A stretch of DNA of 64,000 nucleotides from Lachnospiraceae bacterium (GTDB lineage Bacteria; Bacillota; Clostridia; Lachnospirales; Lachnospiraceae). The notes beneath the pieces are model-generated. The model did not search any database. It was not told where the DNA came from and was given only the letters and a program-made list of their open reading frames with translations. The DNA lies in contig JAFQUB010000011.1 in NCBI GenBank assembly GCA_017408735.1, forward strand, positions 1 through 64,000. The letters are read 5' to 3'. Within the stretch, counting starts at the first letter, position 1; each line of letters begins with the position of its first letter. Positions 54,651 to 62,928 of the stretch are shown piece after piece. Both the position numbers and the translations under genes were made by a program.

Positions 54651-55358
54651 ATGTCAAATATAGTAATTGGGATTTGTGATGATCAGGAAGTAATCATTGA
54701 GCAATTAAGGGATCACATTACCTCGATTATGAATGAAATATGGAATGATGAGTGGTCTTTGTGTGAGTACGTTTCGCCGCTAGAATTGTTGAAAGAGGTA
54801 GAGAAGATAGATGTTCTTTTTCTTGATATTGAGATGCCGGAGATGGACGGCATTGAAGTGGGAAAGAAGGTTATGAAAATAAATCCAGATTGTAAAGTAG
54901 TTATGGCTACTTCAAGAACGGACCGATTTAAAGAAGCATTTGTAATTGAGGCTAGTCGTTTTGTTACGAAACCATTTTATATTGGTGAGATCAAAGAGGC
55001 ACTGCAATCTCTATTGGTGAGAAAGATTGGAGAAAATGAAATCGAAGTGTTTCGGGATCGCATCAATTTTATGATCAAAGAAAAAGATATTACTATGGTA
55101 AGAGCATACAATGGATATGTTGAGGTTATTGCAGGCAATTCAGTGTTTAGAAAAGATGTTTCGCTCAATGTTTTGGAACAACACTTAGACGAGAGACTGT
55201 TTTTACGAATTAATCGTCAATATCTAATTAATTTAGGATATGTTGATCACTATAATAAGACTTCTTTAATGGTAGGAGATATGAAGTTTTCTATAGCGGT
55301 TAGAAGACAAAAAGAGTTTTTAAACAAGTATACAAAATATGATCTGAACTATAGATAG
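54651..55358 (+). CDS. LytTR-family response regulator (AgrA-like)
   Basis: A 235-residue response regulator. The receiver domain (residues 1-120) has the acidic pocket (ICDDQ), the phospho-acceptor in VLFLDIEMPEMDG and the lysine in FVTKPF. The C-terminal LytTR DNA-binding domain (about 130-230) has DITMVRAYNGYVEVI and LRINRQYLINLGYVDHY. LytTR regulators bind paired direct repeats with about 12-base spacers, like those found at 56831-56858. GGGGAGG lies 13 bases before the chosen ATG. It is followed eight bases later by its likely sensor kinase. Confidence 0.92.
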   Translation: MSNIVIGICDDQEVIIEQLRDHITSIMNEIWNDEWSLCEYVSPLELLKEVEKIDVLFLDIEMPEMDGIEVGKKVMKINPDCKVVMATSRTDRFKEAFVIEASRFVTKPFYIGEIKEALQSLLVRKIGENEIEVFRDRINFMIKEKDITMVRAYNGYVEVIAGNSVFRKDVSLNVLEQHLDERLFLRINRQYLINLGYVDHYNKTSLMVGDMKFSIAVRRQKEFLNKYTKYDLNYR

Positions 55359-55366
55359 GGGTAAAA

Positions 55367-56668
55367 ATGAAACAGGTAATTGAATGGGAAGTCATATACG
55401 GTTTGGAACTTTTAAAGTATATTATGGCTTATATGATTAGTACAAAACAGGGATTAGAATGCAAGAAGAAAACAATTGCTTTCTCATTTTTGATATCGCT
55501 TATTACGATTTTAAGTTTGAGAAAATTTAGTGTGATTGATGATGTATATATTTTATTGCTGATCATAGCAGTTATATCATTGTTTGCATGTATGAAGGAA
55601 AGAATAAGCGAACGCGTATGGAGAATCTTGGTGATTTTTCTTAGTGTAACGGCTATAGATAGCGTTATGGAGAGTGTTTTTGGAAGATTTGTCAAGTCCA
55701 ATGAAATTGCAGCGGAACATGAGATTCTCACATGGGAGGTTATGATTTTGGTGTGTATGGCAATCGTAATAAGCATTAACACACTTATGAAAAGATGTAA
55801 AAAGAGTTTTGCTCATGAATTGGTTCAATGTGCCGTGATTTTTGCGGATATTTGCTTGTGTATGTGTGCTTCTTATGTATTTCAGGATGCACAAGAGAGC
55901 AACTTTCATTTTTGGTTAGGCGCATTATCATTTATTGGAGTTGTTTTTCTTGGAAGCCAGATTTTTATTATTTTGGAAATGAACAAGGCATTAAAGGATG
56001 CCGTTATTCAGGAAAAACTGTTAAATGGAATGCAAAAGGATTATTATCAATCCATCTTAAGAACAGAAGATGAAACGAGAAAATATCGCCATGATATGAA
56101 TAATCATTTTATGGTAATTGAAACATATTTGAAAAAGAATAAATTGGATGAGATGGAAAAATACATCAACGGATTGAAAGAGAGTTTTTCAAAAGTTTCA
56201 AGAAAGAAATATAATGTGGGAAATGATGTAATCGATGCCATATCGGGATATTATTTACCGTTGATTGATGATTTTGTAGATATTGATGTCCATGGATATG
56301 TACCGGATGAGATGGATATTGATGATATTAATTTATGTACCATTTATTCAAATTTGTTGAAAAATGCGGTGGAAGAACTACAGCGATTGAAATTAGATGA
56401 AAATGATAATTTAAAATTAAAGATTGACTTTGTTGCTGGGAAAGATTTCTTTGGAATAGAGATTAAGAATACTGCAAAAGAAAATGCACATTTTGATGGA
56501 ATAAAAACATCAACTTCAAAAGATGATAAAAAGGATCATGGTATTGGATTAAGTAATATTAAAAGAGCACTTGATAAAGAAAATGGAGATATTACTTTAT
56601 CCCAAATAGATGGCACCGTTTGCGCTGATGTGATTATTCCAATTAGTAGATGTGCAATCGAAATATAA
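55367..56668 (+). CDS. AgrC-like sensor histidine kinase
   Basis: A 433-residue kinase with six or so N-terminal membrane segments (residues about 10-205), the sensor architecture of AgrC-type peptide receptors. A cytoplasmic H-box follows (RKYRHDMNNHFMVIETYL), then a GHKL-type ATPase domain (IYSNLLKNAVEEL as N-box; DHGIGLSNIKRAL as G-box). It probably detects a secreted peptide, perhaps a mature product of the locus downstream. GATAGGGGTAAAA precedes the ATG. No agrB or agrD is present nearby. Confidence 0.9.
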   Translation: MKQVIEWEVIYGLELLKYIMAYMISTKQGLECKKKTIAFSFLISLITILSLRKFSVIDDVYILLLIIAVISLFACMKERISERVWRILVIFLSVTAIDSVMESVFGRFVKSNEIAAEHEILTWEVMILVCMAIVISINTLMKRCKKSFAHELVQCAVIFADICLCMCASYVFQDAQESNFHFWLGALSFIGVVFLGSQIFIILEMNKALKDAVIQEKLLNGMQKDYYQSILRTEDETRKYRHDMNNHFMVIETYLKKNKLDEMEKYINGLKESFSKVSRKKYNVGNDVIDAISGYYLPLIDDFVDIDVHGYVPDEMDIDDINLCTIYSNLLKNAVEELQRLKLDENDNLKLKIDFVAGKDFFGIEIKNTAKENAHFDGIKTSTSKDDKKDHGIGLSNIKRALDKENGDITLSQIDGTVCADVIIPISRCAIEI

Positions 56669-56678
56669 TGTAAAATTT

Positions 56679-56744
56679 TTATATAAGTGTGATAATCCAT
56701 GACCAAAAAGATGATGATGAATAAACATTTTCGTAACCGTACAT
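56679..56744 (-). CDS. 21-residue peptide gene, antisense to the kinase 3' region
   Basis: The minus strand encodes a small peptide that starts MYGYENVY, continues with four serines and ends FWSWIITLI. It has an excellent ribosome binding site (AAAGGAGGAAACAATATT before ATG). It also has a promoter (TTGATA, 16 bases, TAAAAT at 56793-56820) and a LytTR-type repeat just upstream of that promoter. The hydrophobic aromatic tail suggests a membrane peptide or a signal. I cannot assign it to a family. It is too short for standard gene callers. The strong expression signals are direct; the function is inference. Confidence 0.6.
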   Translation of the reverse strand: MYGYENVYSSSSFWSWIITLI

Positions 56745-56792
56745 AATATTGTTTCCTCCTTTTAATATTTAATAAATGAACTCTATAAGCTT

Positions 56793-56820
56793 ATTTTACC
56801 TCAAATTTGCGGGGTATCAA
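56793..56820 (-). promoter_or_regulatory. Promoter of the 21-residue peptide gene
   Basis: On the minus strand TTGATA (56815-56820) and TAAAAT (56793-56798) have 16-base spacing. The start point would lie about 40 bases before the peptide's ATG. Confidence 0.65.
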
Positions 56821-56830
56821 CAATAATTCC

Positions 56831-56858
56831 TTGAACGATGATATAACTTGTTGAACGA
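56831..56858 (-). promoter_or_regulatory. LytTR/AgrA-type direct-repeat binding site
   Basis: Two identical 8-mers, TTGAACGA (TCGTTCAA on the minus strand), are separated by 12 bases. LytTR regulators bind nine-base repeats with a GTT core at this spacing. The site ends ten bases before the -35 box of the minus-strand peptide gene. The likely binder is the LytTR regulator encoded at 54651. Confidence 0.65.
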
Positions 56859-56860
56859 AA

Positions 56861-56891
56861 AGATGCTGTGAAAAACAGTGTCTTTTTTTTG
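56861..56891 (+). terminator. Terminator after the two-component operon
   Basis: AGATGCTGT pairs with ACAGTGTCT (two G-U pairs) around GAAAA, followed by eight T residues. It would end plus-strand transcripts that run over the antisense peptide gene. The rest of the 340-base gap (56892-57009) holds no gene; only a weak promoter can be seen. Confidence 0.75.
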
Positions 56892-57009
56892 TGTTTTTAA
56901 ACGCTGGAAGAGTTATGAGAACGTCAAATGAGTTATCCTTGTTTTGACGATTGGAGGGGGATAAGATGAGGGTGTAAATAATAAAACGAATGTAGAAAGG
57001 AACAAAAAA

Positions 57010-58893
57010 ATGAAACAAATATCAAACATGGTTATTCGTTTGAAAGGCCGAGAAAAGTATTTTCTTTCCTTTTCATATGCTGCCAATGTGATGGTTACCT
57101 GCATCTTAATTATGATTGCGACAGGAATACAAAACATCACCAATGAATCACTGAGTAGTAGTGATGCACAACAAATGCAAAGTATCTTCGCTTCTGTTAT
57201 TTCAGTATCGATTATTACCATTGCATTTTTTCAATGGATCATTTCCATGCAGTTCGTAGCATTGTTTAATAGTAGGAAACAATTCAACAATAATATGCGG
57301 CTTATGGGAGCACCTGATAAGGATTTATTGAAAATATATTTAAAGGAAATGGTAAGAATGCAACCTCTTTCAATGGTATTTGGTGTTGTGTTAGGAGAAA
57401 TCGTTTTCTGGTTGCTGGCAAAAAGATTAGAAACTTCGGTTAAGTATATTGCACCAGCGCAGATCATCTGTGCTTGTCTTATTCATATCATTGTAATCTC
57501 TGTATGTGTGATGATTACATTTCGAAAATTAACACGAACAAGTGTTGTCGATGAGATACGAGGTGTAAATAAAGCAAAGAAGAAAAAGAAAAACAAAGTT
57601 CTATATATAGTAAAGTTAATTGTTGGAGTTGCAGTGCTTGCTATTTCTGTTCTGGCAGCGGTAACGGGAGAACGAGGCAGTGATCAACAGTCTTATGGAT
57701 GGTTTGGAATGCTAATTGCTATTTTCCTTAATTATGATTTGATTGTTCTTCTCTTTCATAAAATCGTTTCAGCAATCGGAAAGAAAGTAAAAAACAGATC
57801 TGTGATTTTTTCGGAAGCGATTTCAATCGGTTATTTAGAGAAAAGTAAAGCTTCAGGAACAATGATTTTATTTAGTTCCATGATGTTTCTTGGATTGAAT
57901 ATGTTATACGCAAATGTAAGAGTTTGCGGCTCAGATACAGTGGAGCAAAGAGTTCATTATATGGGAAGTGCTTGGTTTGCCGAAATGCAAACCAATGACG
58001 ATGCGTTTATGGAAACTGAAAAAGGTTTAAAGTTTAAAACGAAAAATGAGGGAAGTTCCTGGTATATCTTAGGTGTTGATTCAGATTTTGAGGGCTCATA
58101 TGAAGATATTGTTTTGGATAAAAGGTTTGGTGATGATTATGAGAACATGAGAAGTCAGTTAAATAACCCTGAGTTTGATGGAATCTATATGCCAAACATG
58201 TATATCAGTCAGGATGATTTGGGAAAAGAGATGACCATCAATATAAACGGTGTGGATGTCAAATTTCATATTGCTGGCGGATATTATTCTAATAATTTTG
58301 CGCATATATCCTTTTTTGTAAGCAAATCCTATTTGGCTAAATCACTGGGGTTGAAAGAGGATGATTATAACATTCTCTATTTTAAGGATGAACAGACGTG
58401 GAATTCTTTTGAAACTAACGAAAAAGTCGTTTTGCAATCATTTGAAGATATTAGAAATGAAAGTTATGAAAAAGCAGTTTCTGGTACCAGTTTAGTGGAA
58501 ATGGTAGCCATGGTAATTATTCTTTGTGCCATTATTTCATTGGTTAATTTCATTATGATTTCTTCCAGGGAAGATTGTTTTGATATTGCCAGATTAAGAG
58601 GAATTGGATTGGGACAAGGTCAGGTTCGTACAATCTATGTTTTGGAATCATTAATTCCAGTTGTGCTATCTACGCTGTTAGCAATTCCGGCATCTTTATT
58701 ATTTGCTCGAATAGGCTGTGATATGGTCTTTGATCCAGGATACTACCAAAGAGGTCTTGTTGCAGATCCAATACAGATGGTGGCGTTGTTAATTCTATTT
58801 AGTGTCATATCCGTTTTGGTTCGATTAGTTGCGTTGAGAAAAGCCATGGTCGGTGAGAGTTATGTCGGATTGTTAAGAGAAGTGAAGGAATAA
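57010..58893 (+). CDS. FtsX-like ABC transporter permease (BceB-type)
   Basis: A 627-residue permease with an FtsX-like layout. Hydrophobic segments lie near residues 18-40, 65-90, 110-130, 145-170, 200-225 and 235-255. A large extracytoplasmic domain (about 290-490) and a C-terminal block of four segments complete it. The size and big external domain are like BceB-type permeases, which defend against or sense peptide antibiotics. GAAAGGAACAAAAAA precedes the ATG. Being encoded next to peptide precursors, it may give immunity or export the product. Its ATPase follows 21 bases later. Confidence 0.85.
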   Translation: MKQISNMVIRLKGREKYFLSFSYAANVMVTCILIMIATGIQNITNESLSSSDAQQMQSIFASVISVSIITIAFFQWIISMQFVALFNSRKQFNNNMRLMGAPDKDLLKIYLKEMVRMQPLSMVFGVVLGEIVFWLLAKRLETSVKYIAPAQIICACLIHIIVISVCVMITFRKLTRTSVVDEIRGVNKAKKKKKNKVLYIVKLIVGVAVLAISVLAAVTGERGSDQQSYGWFGMLIAIFLNYDLIVLLFHKIVSAIGKKVKNRSVIFSEAISIGYLEKSKASGTMILFSSMMFLGLNMLYANVRVCGSDTVEQRVHYMGSAWFAEMQTNDDAFMETEKGLKFKTKNEGSSWYILGVDSDFEGSYEDIVLDKRFGDDYENMRSQLNNPEFDGIYMPNMYISQDDLGKEMTININGVDVKFHIAGGYYSNNFAHISFFVSKSYLAKSLGLKEDDYNILYFKDEQTWNSFETNEKVVLQSFEDIRNESYEKAVSGTSLVEMVAMVIILCAIISLVNFIMISSREDCFDIARLRGIGLGQGQVRTIYVLESLIPVVLSTLLAIPASLLFARIGCDMVFDPGYYQRGLVADPIQMVALLILFSVISVLVRLVALRKAMVGESYVGLLREVKE

Positions 58894-58914
58894 TCTAAGA
58901 ATAGGAGAAGAAAG

Positions 58915-59613
58915 ATGAATAGTAAAAAGATTTCAATGAAAAATGTGTCGTATTCCATTACAGAAGGAGAACGAAATAGAAAACTATTAAAAAATGTTAC
59001 AACAGATTTTGAGGGTGGTAAAATCACGGTTATTTCAGGTCCTTCAGGATCTGGTAAAACAACATTGCTCTATGCAATGGCAGGATTATTAGACCGCGTT
59101 GAGGGAGAAATTCATATTGGAAATACAGATATAAATAAATTGTCAGCCAAAGAGAAGGCTGCAATACGTCTGGAAAATATCAGTATTATTTTTCAGAACT
59201 TGAATCTCTTCTCTTTTATGAATGTGGAAGACAATATTTTGGTACCGCTCTATTTGAAAAATAGAACGGTGACAGAGGAAACGCGAAAAAAGATTGCACA
59301 TTATTTGGATCTTATGTGTCTAGGACAGATTCAGGAGAAGAAGATAAGTAATCTTTCAGGTGGAGAACAGCAGAGAGTAGCTATTATTCGTGCATTGATT
59401 GACGATCCGGAAGTGGTGTTATGCGATGAACCTACAGCGAGTCTTGACAGTGAAAATACACATCAGTTTATGGAAACATTAGTGAAAATCAGTAGGGAAT
59501 CAGGAGCGGCAATTATTATTGTGACACATGATGCAAGAGTGTTTGCGTATGGAGAAGAGAAGGTAACTATGGTAGATGGAGAGTTGTTTGATGATGAGAA
59601 TAATGTGATTTAA
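58915..59613 (+). CDS. ABC transporter ATP-binding protein (BceA/LolD-type)
   Basis: A 232-residue ATPase with all motifs: Walker A GPSGSGKTT (about residues 42-50), Q-loop IIFQNLNLFSF, signature LSGGEQQRVAIIRAL, Walker B VVLCDEPTASLD and the H-loop VTHD. The short form with PTASLD is that of MacB/LolD/BceA-type transporters and pairs with the FtsX-like permease upstream. TAGGAGAAGAAAG precedes the start. Confidence 0.95.
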   Translation: MNSKKISMKNVSYSITEGERNRKLLKNVTTDFEGGKITVISGPSGSGKTTLLYAMAGLLDRVEGEIHIGNTDINKLSAKEKAAIRLENISIIFQNLNLFSFMNVEDNILVPLYLKNRTVTEETRKKIAHYLDLMCLGQIQEKKISNLSGGEQQRVAIIRALIDDPEVVLCDEPTASLDSENTHQFMETLVKISRESGAAIIIVTHDARVFAYGEEKVTMVDGELFDDENNVI

Positions 59614-59629
59614 AAGGGGTGCTAGTGAA

Positions 59630-61000
59630 ATGAATAAGGAATTTTATTTCATAAAAAGTGATGATATAGACGACTATAACATTCTATTTCATGTACCAAC
59701 TTCCTCAGTTGCAAAGGTGAAGTATCAGGATCCGGATTATTTTAGTGAAAGAGAGTTGAAGGAGCGGTTTTCAGAGTTGAGTTCTGAAGAAGAACTGGAT
59801 GAGAGATTACACACAGGAAAAGGAAAAATAGGATTAACATTTATGTCGGCTCGTACATGTAATCTCAGTTGTAAGTATTGTTTTGCAGGTGAGGGTGAAT
59901 ATGGATGTGTGGATTCAAAACCAAAAGTCTATACATATGATGCCTATATGAAAGCAATTCAAACGGCAGTGAAAATGTATCCAGAAGGAATTAAAAGCAT
60001 TTCTTTTTTTGGTGGAGAACCATTAATAGGAATAAATGAAATAAAGAAGTTTGTACCAGATTGCGTGAAGTATTTTAAAGATCAGGGAATGACAATACCC
60101 AAGATGGCTATTAGTACAAATATGGTGGTTATGACTAAGGAAACAGCGCAGTTTATGAAAGAATATGGAATGAAGGCAGTTATTTCCTTGGATGGCCCAA
60201 AGCCACTTAATGATTATGCACGTGTTGCAACAGATGGAAGTTTCAGTGTTTACGATCGAGTTGTGGAGAAATGTAAAATACTGGATGAATATGATGTGAA
60301 GTATGCGGTTCAAGCCACATTAAATCAACAGTTTTTTAAGGAGTATAAGCCGGGAGATGGAATAAAGTGGGCGAAAGAGTTAGACAAAATTAATTGGGAG
60401 AATCTTGCTATTGTACCGGTAGAAACAGATGTTGAGGATTTAAAAATTGATGAATCGCATTTTGAGGCATTGGATTGTTTCTCCAGAGAGATCACCAATT
60501 ATTATATTGACGAACTTTTAAAAGAGGATATGGGAAAAGTAGCTTCTGGAATTATTGCACCGATTCTTCAGATTGCAAAGAACAAACATGTTCGAACTTG
60601 TAGTTCAGGACATTCTGTATTTTGTGATACAGATGGAAGCATTTATCCATGTCAGATGTTTTGTAATTTGGATGAATACAAATTGGGAGACATTGAAACT
60701 GGATGGTCTGCGGAGAGAGCAGATTCGTTATCGAACATTAGTAGAATGGAATGCGAGAAATGTAGAGATTGTGTTGCACGAAATTTCTGTTTTATGTGGT
60801 GTAAAGGGCTACAACTTCTTTCAAATAATGATATGAGAAAAACCTGCGATGCACGTTGTGTGTTTCAGATTGCCAATATGGAAGAATGCATTAAGGCATT
60901 TATGCGAGTAAAGAACAATGATGAGAGATCAGCATTGTTTTGGAAGAATTATAAAAAGGTAGGAGAGAGGTTGGTAGAGGATGGATTTATTAATAAATAA
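59630..61000 (+). CDS. Radical SAM/SPASM peptide-modifying enzyme
   Basis: A 456-residue radical SAM protein. The [4Fe-4S]-SAM motif is C77-x3-C81-x2-C84 (ARTCNLSCKYCFAGEG), followed by SISFFGGEPLIG and AISTNMVV. The C-terminal SPASM region holds auxiliary-cluster cysteines in VRTCSSGHSVFCDTDGSIYPC and CEKCRDCVARNFCFMWCKG. This architecture is that of RiPP maturases that form thioether or carbon-carbon links. Adjacent precursors with CC cores are the probable substrate. It overlaps the M50 gene by 20 bases. The type of modification cannot be predicted from sequence alone. Confidence 0.9.
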   Translation: MNKEFYFIKSDDIDDYNILFHVPTSSVAKVKYQDPDYFSERELKERFSELSSEEELDERLHTGKGKIGLTFMSARTCNLSCKYCFAGEGEYGCVDSKPKVYTYDAYMKAIQTAVKMYPEGIKSISFFGGEPLIGINEIKKFVPDCVKYFKDQGMTIPKMAISTNMVVMTKETAQFMKEYGMKAVISLDGPKPLNDYARVATDGSFSVYDRVVEKCKILDEYDVKYAVQATLNQQFFKEYKPGDGIKWAKELDKINWENLAIVPVETDVEDLKIDESHFEALDCFSREITNYYIDELLKEDMGKVASGIIAPILQIAKNKHVRTCSSGHSVFCDTDGSIYPCQMFCNLDEYKLGDIETGWSAERADSLSNISRMECEKCRDCVARNFCFMWCKGLQLLSNNDMRKTCDARCVFQIANMEECIKAFMRVKNNDERSALFWKNYKKVGERLVEDGFINK

Positions 61001-62174
61001 TACGTCCATTGTTCCTAAGTGTGTTTCGGACTTGAAAATCTATCAAGAGCGTTTTCTTGGCAAGGATAAATTTTTTATGGTGAGTGAACAACGTGAAAAA
61101 TATCTAAAACTAAGTCGGATGCAGTATGAATTTTATAAACAGATTATGGTGTTTATGGACGGAAAGCATACGGAACAGGATTTAGATGAAAAACTACATG
61201 TTATGACGGCAGGAAAGATGAATGCAGAACAATTAATTAATACGATGTATCGGAGTAATCTTCTTGAAAAACAGTATGAAGAGCCTAATTCAAAAGTGGA
61301 ACTGGAGCTTTCAAGTACAAAAGTATGTGAGATTCCGTTAAAGGCATTTCAGGAAAAGAATTCCAAAGCAATTAAAGCATTTGATATTGCGATTAATAGC
61401 ATCGCAATACTGACTATATTTTATGCATTATATCTCATGGTTTTCAATGTTGATCTCATTGCAGAGGTAATCAAGGAAACAAGAGTTTTTTCATGGAAGG
61501 AGGTTGCACCGTTTGATTTTCTGTTAATCGTGTTTCTGGGATTTATTTCTGTTCCTATACATGAATTGGGACACTTGTTAGCAGCGCATCGATGTGGCAT
61601 TGGATGGAAGTCCTTTACATTTTCTATGAAATGGGGAATCAACCCTGTGTATTACATAAAATATTACAATTTTTATGCCAATAATAGTGTTAAGAAAATA
61701 AAGGTATTAATTTCCGGTATTTATTTCAATTTTATTCAAGCATGTTTGTATTTTATTTTACTTGTGCATTTTTTAGATTGGAGAATGGCAGTGCTTTCGA
61801 TCATTAATCTGGGTTGTGTGGTTAGTTGCATGATGCCATCTGGCACAAGTGATGGATATCATTTGGTATCTCTTCTGCTTGGTGTGGAGGGGATACGGTG
61901 GAAAATGATTGAATTGGTAAGTTGTCTGATTAAGGAACCAAGAATGGTATTAAAGAAATTGAAGCAAAAAGAAAATATTGTGTTGCTGATGTATTTTCTT
62001 GTTTCATATGGGATTGGAATATATGGATGCTATGCTTTGTTGTTTTCACTGATTGACTATTTACATATTTTTTCATTTGATAAAACAATTATTGTAGTAA
62101 TGTTGTCCGCTTTTGTTTTGCTGAGTGTTATTTATAATTTTATTCAATTTATTAGGAAATTGAAAAAAATGTAA
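60981..62174 (+). CDS. M50-type membrane metalloprotease with PqqD-like N-terminus
   Basis: A 397-residue membrane protein. The N-terminal 100 residues (KFFMVSEQREKYLKLSRMQYEFYKQIM...DGKHTEQDLDEKLHV) look like a PqqD/RRE-type winged helix that may grip a leader peptide. The membrane part has about seven segments and the zinc motif IHELGH (H194-E-x-x-H198), with a later SGTSDGYH block holding a candidate Asp ligand. It resembles the peptide zinc-metalloprotease proteins (YydH-like) of epipeptide loci. It probably removes the leader or aids export. The four precursor genes follow. Confidence 0.85.
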   Translation: MDLLINNTSIVPKCVSDLKIYQERFLGKDKFFMVSEQREKYLKLSRMQYEFYKQIMVFMDGKHTEQDLDEKLHVMTAGKMNAEQLINTMYRSNLLEKQYEEPNSKVELELSSTKVCEIPLKAFQEKNSKAIKAFDIAINSIAILTIFYALYLMVFNVDLIAEVIKETRVFSWKEVAPFDFLLIVFLGFISVPIHELGHLLAAHRCGIGWKSFTFSMKWGINPVYYIKYYNFYANNSVKKIKVLISGIYFNFIQACLYFILLVHFLDWRMAVLSIINLGCVVSCMMPSGTSDGYHLVSLLLGVEGIRWKMIELVSCLIKEPRMVLKKLKQKENIVLLMYFLVSYGIGIYGCYALLFSLIDYLHIFSFDKTIIVVMLSAFVLLSVIYNFIQFIRKLKKM

Positions 62175-62274
62175 ATGGTAATTAATAGGTGTGTAATCTG
62201 GTCGGCAAATTGCAAAACGATTATGTTGGCTAGCTTATATATAAAAATAAAATTTTAGAAAGGAGGAAAAAGAA

Positions 62275-62400
62275 ATGGCAATGGAAAAAGAAGTAAAAGT
62301 TGAAGAAATTGAATTTGATGTTGAGAAAGTAAAAGAACTTGAGAACGTTGAGGAGATTATTACACCAGGTGCAGGAACTGTGTTCTGCTGTACAAACTAG
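62275..62400 (+). CDS. RiPP precursor peptide 1
   Basis: A 41-residue peptide with AAAGGAGGAAAAAGAA before its ATG. The acidic leader includes EEIEFDVEKVKELENV and ends in EEI; the core is ITPGAGTVFCCTN. It differs from precursor 2 almost only at the first few residues, so the two are recent copies. No Gly-Gly leader end is seen. Presumed substrate of the radical SAM enzyme and M50 protease just upstream. It is too short for ordinary gene calling. The family name is unknown to me. Confidence 0.85.
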   Translation: MAMEKEVKVEEIEFDVEKVKELENVEEIITPGAGTVFCCTN

Positions 62401-62456
62401 AAAAAAGAAACAATAAGAAGAGAGAAAAAGCGAAAAAGAATTTGGAGGAAAGAAGT

Positions 62457-62588
62457 ATGATGATGAATAAGGAAAAAGAGTTAGTAGTTGAAGAAATCGA
62501 ATTTGATGTTGAGAAAGTAAAAGAACTTGAGAACGTTGAGGAGATTATTACACCAGGTGCAGGAACTGTATTCTGTTGTACAAACTAA
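62457..62588 (+). CDS. RiPP precursor peptide 2
   Basis: A 43-residue peptide (three Met codons at the start; TTTGGAGGAAAGAAGT upstream). From its VEEIEFDVEKVKELENVEE block to the ITPGAGTVFCCTN core it is identical to precursor 1, and the DNA of the two copies is nearly identical over about 100 bases. The duplication suggests a gene-dosage need or a recent expansion. Confidence 0.85.
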   Translation: MMMNKEKELVVEEIEFDVEKVKELENVEEIITPGAGTVFCCTN

Positions 62589-62616
62589 TTCATATTTCCA
62601 TGGGAGGATGAAGTGA

Positions 62617-62745
62617 ATGTTAAATGAAGAATTCGAAAAGAACGAGATTGACGAAATTAAATTAGAAGAAGTTGTAGTTGAGAATCTTGAACAGATTGAA
62701 GAAATAATTACTCCAGCGGTTGGCACTGTTCTTTGTTGTAACTAA
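62617..62745 (+). CDS. RiPP precursor peptide 3
   Basis: A 42-residue peptide with GGGAGGATGAAGTGA upstream. The leader is diverged (EIDEIKLEEVVVENLEQIEE), but the core IITPAVGTVLCCN keeps the TP-x-x-GT-x-x-CC arrangement. The pair of cysteines is C40-C41, with Asn last. It represents a distinct product variant. Confidence 0.85.
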   Translation: MLNEEFEKNEIDEIKLEEVVVENLEQIEEIITPAVGTVLCCN

Positions 62746-62759
62746 TTGGAGGATAAGAG

Positions 62760-62891
62760 ATGAACATGAAAGAAGATAATAAAGAATTTGAAGTTGAAGA
62801 GATTAGCTTTGAGACGATAAATGTAGAAAAACTTCAGGATGTTGAAGAGATTATTACGCCAGGATGGGGTACAAAACACTGCTGCAGTTAG
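62760..62891 (+). CDS. RiPP precursor peptide 4
   Basis: A 43-residue peptide with TTGGAGGATAAGAG upstream. Leader: FEVEEISFETINVEKLQDVEE. The core IITPGWGTKHCCS keeps T-P-G-x-G-T and the C-C pair, with Trp, Lys and His in the variable places, and ends in Ser. It is the most divergent of the four. Confidence 0.85.
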   Translation: MNMKEDNKEFEVEEISFETINVEKLQDVEEIITPGWGTKHCCS

Positions 62892-62928
62892 TTGCACGGT
62901 ATAGTAAAAAAATTATAGATTATTAAGA

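Noticed and set aside
54651-56668. A classical agr locus with agrB and agrD
   Set aside because: No AgrB-type protease and no AgrD-like peptide (thiolactone motif and charged tail) lies next to the two-component genes.
62275-62891. Lanthipeptide interpretation of the precursor peptides
   Set aside because: No LanB, LanC or LanM-type gene is visible; cores have only one or two Thr and a terminal Cys pair, and the adjacent enzyme is a radical SAM protein.
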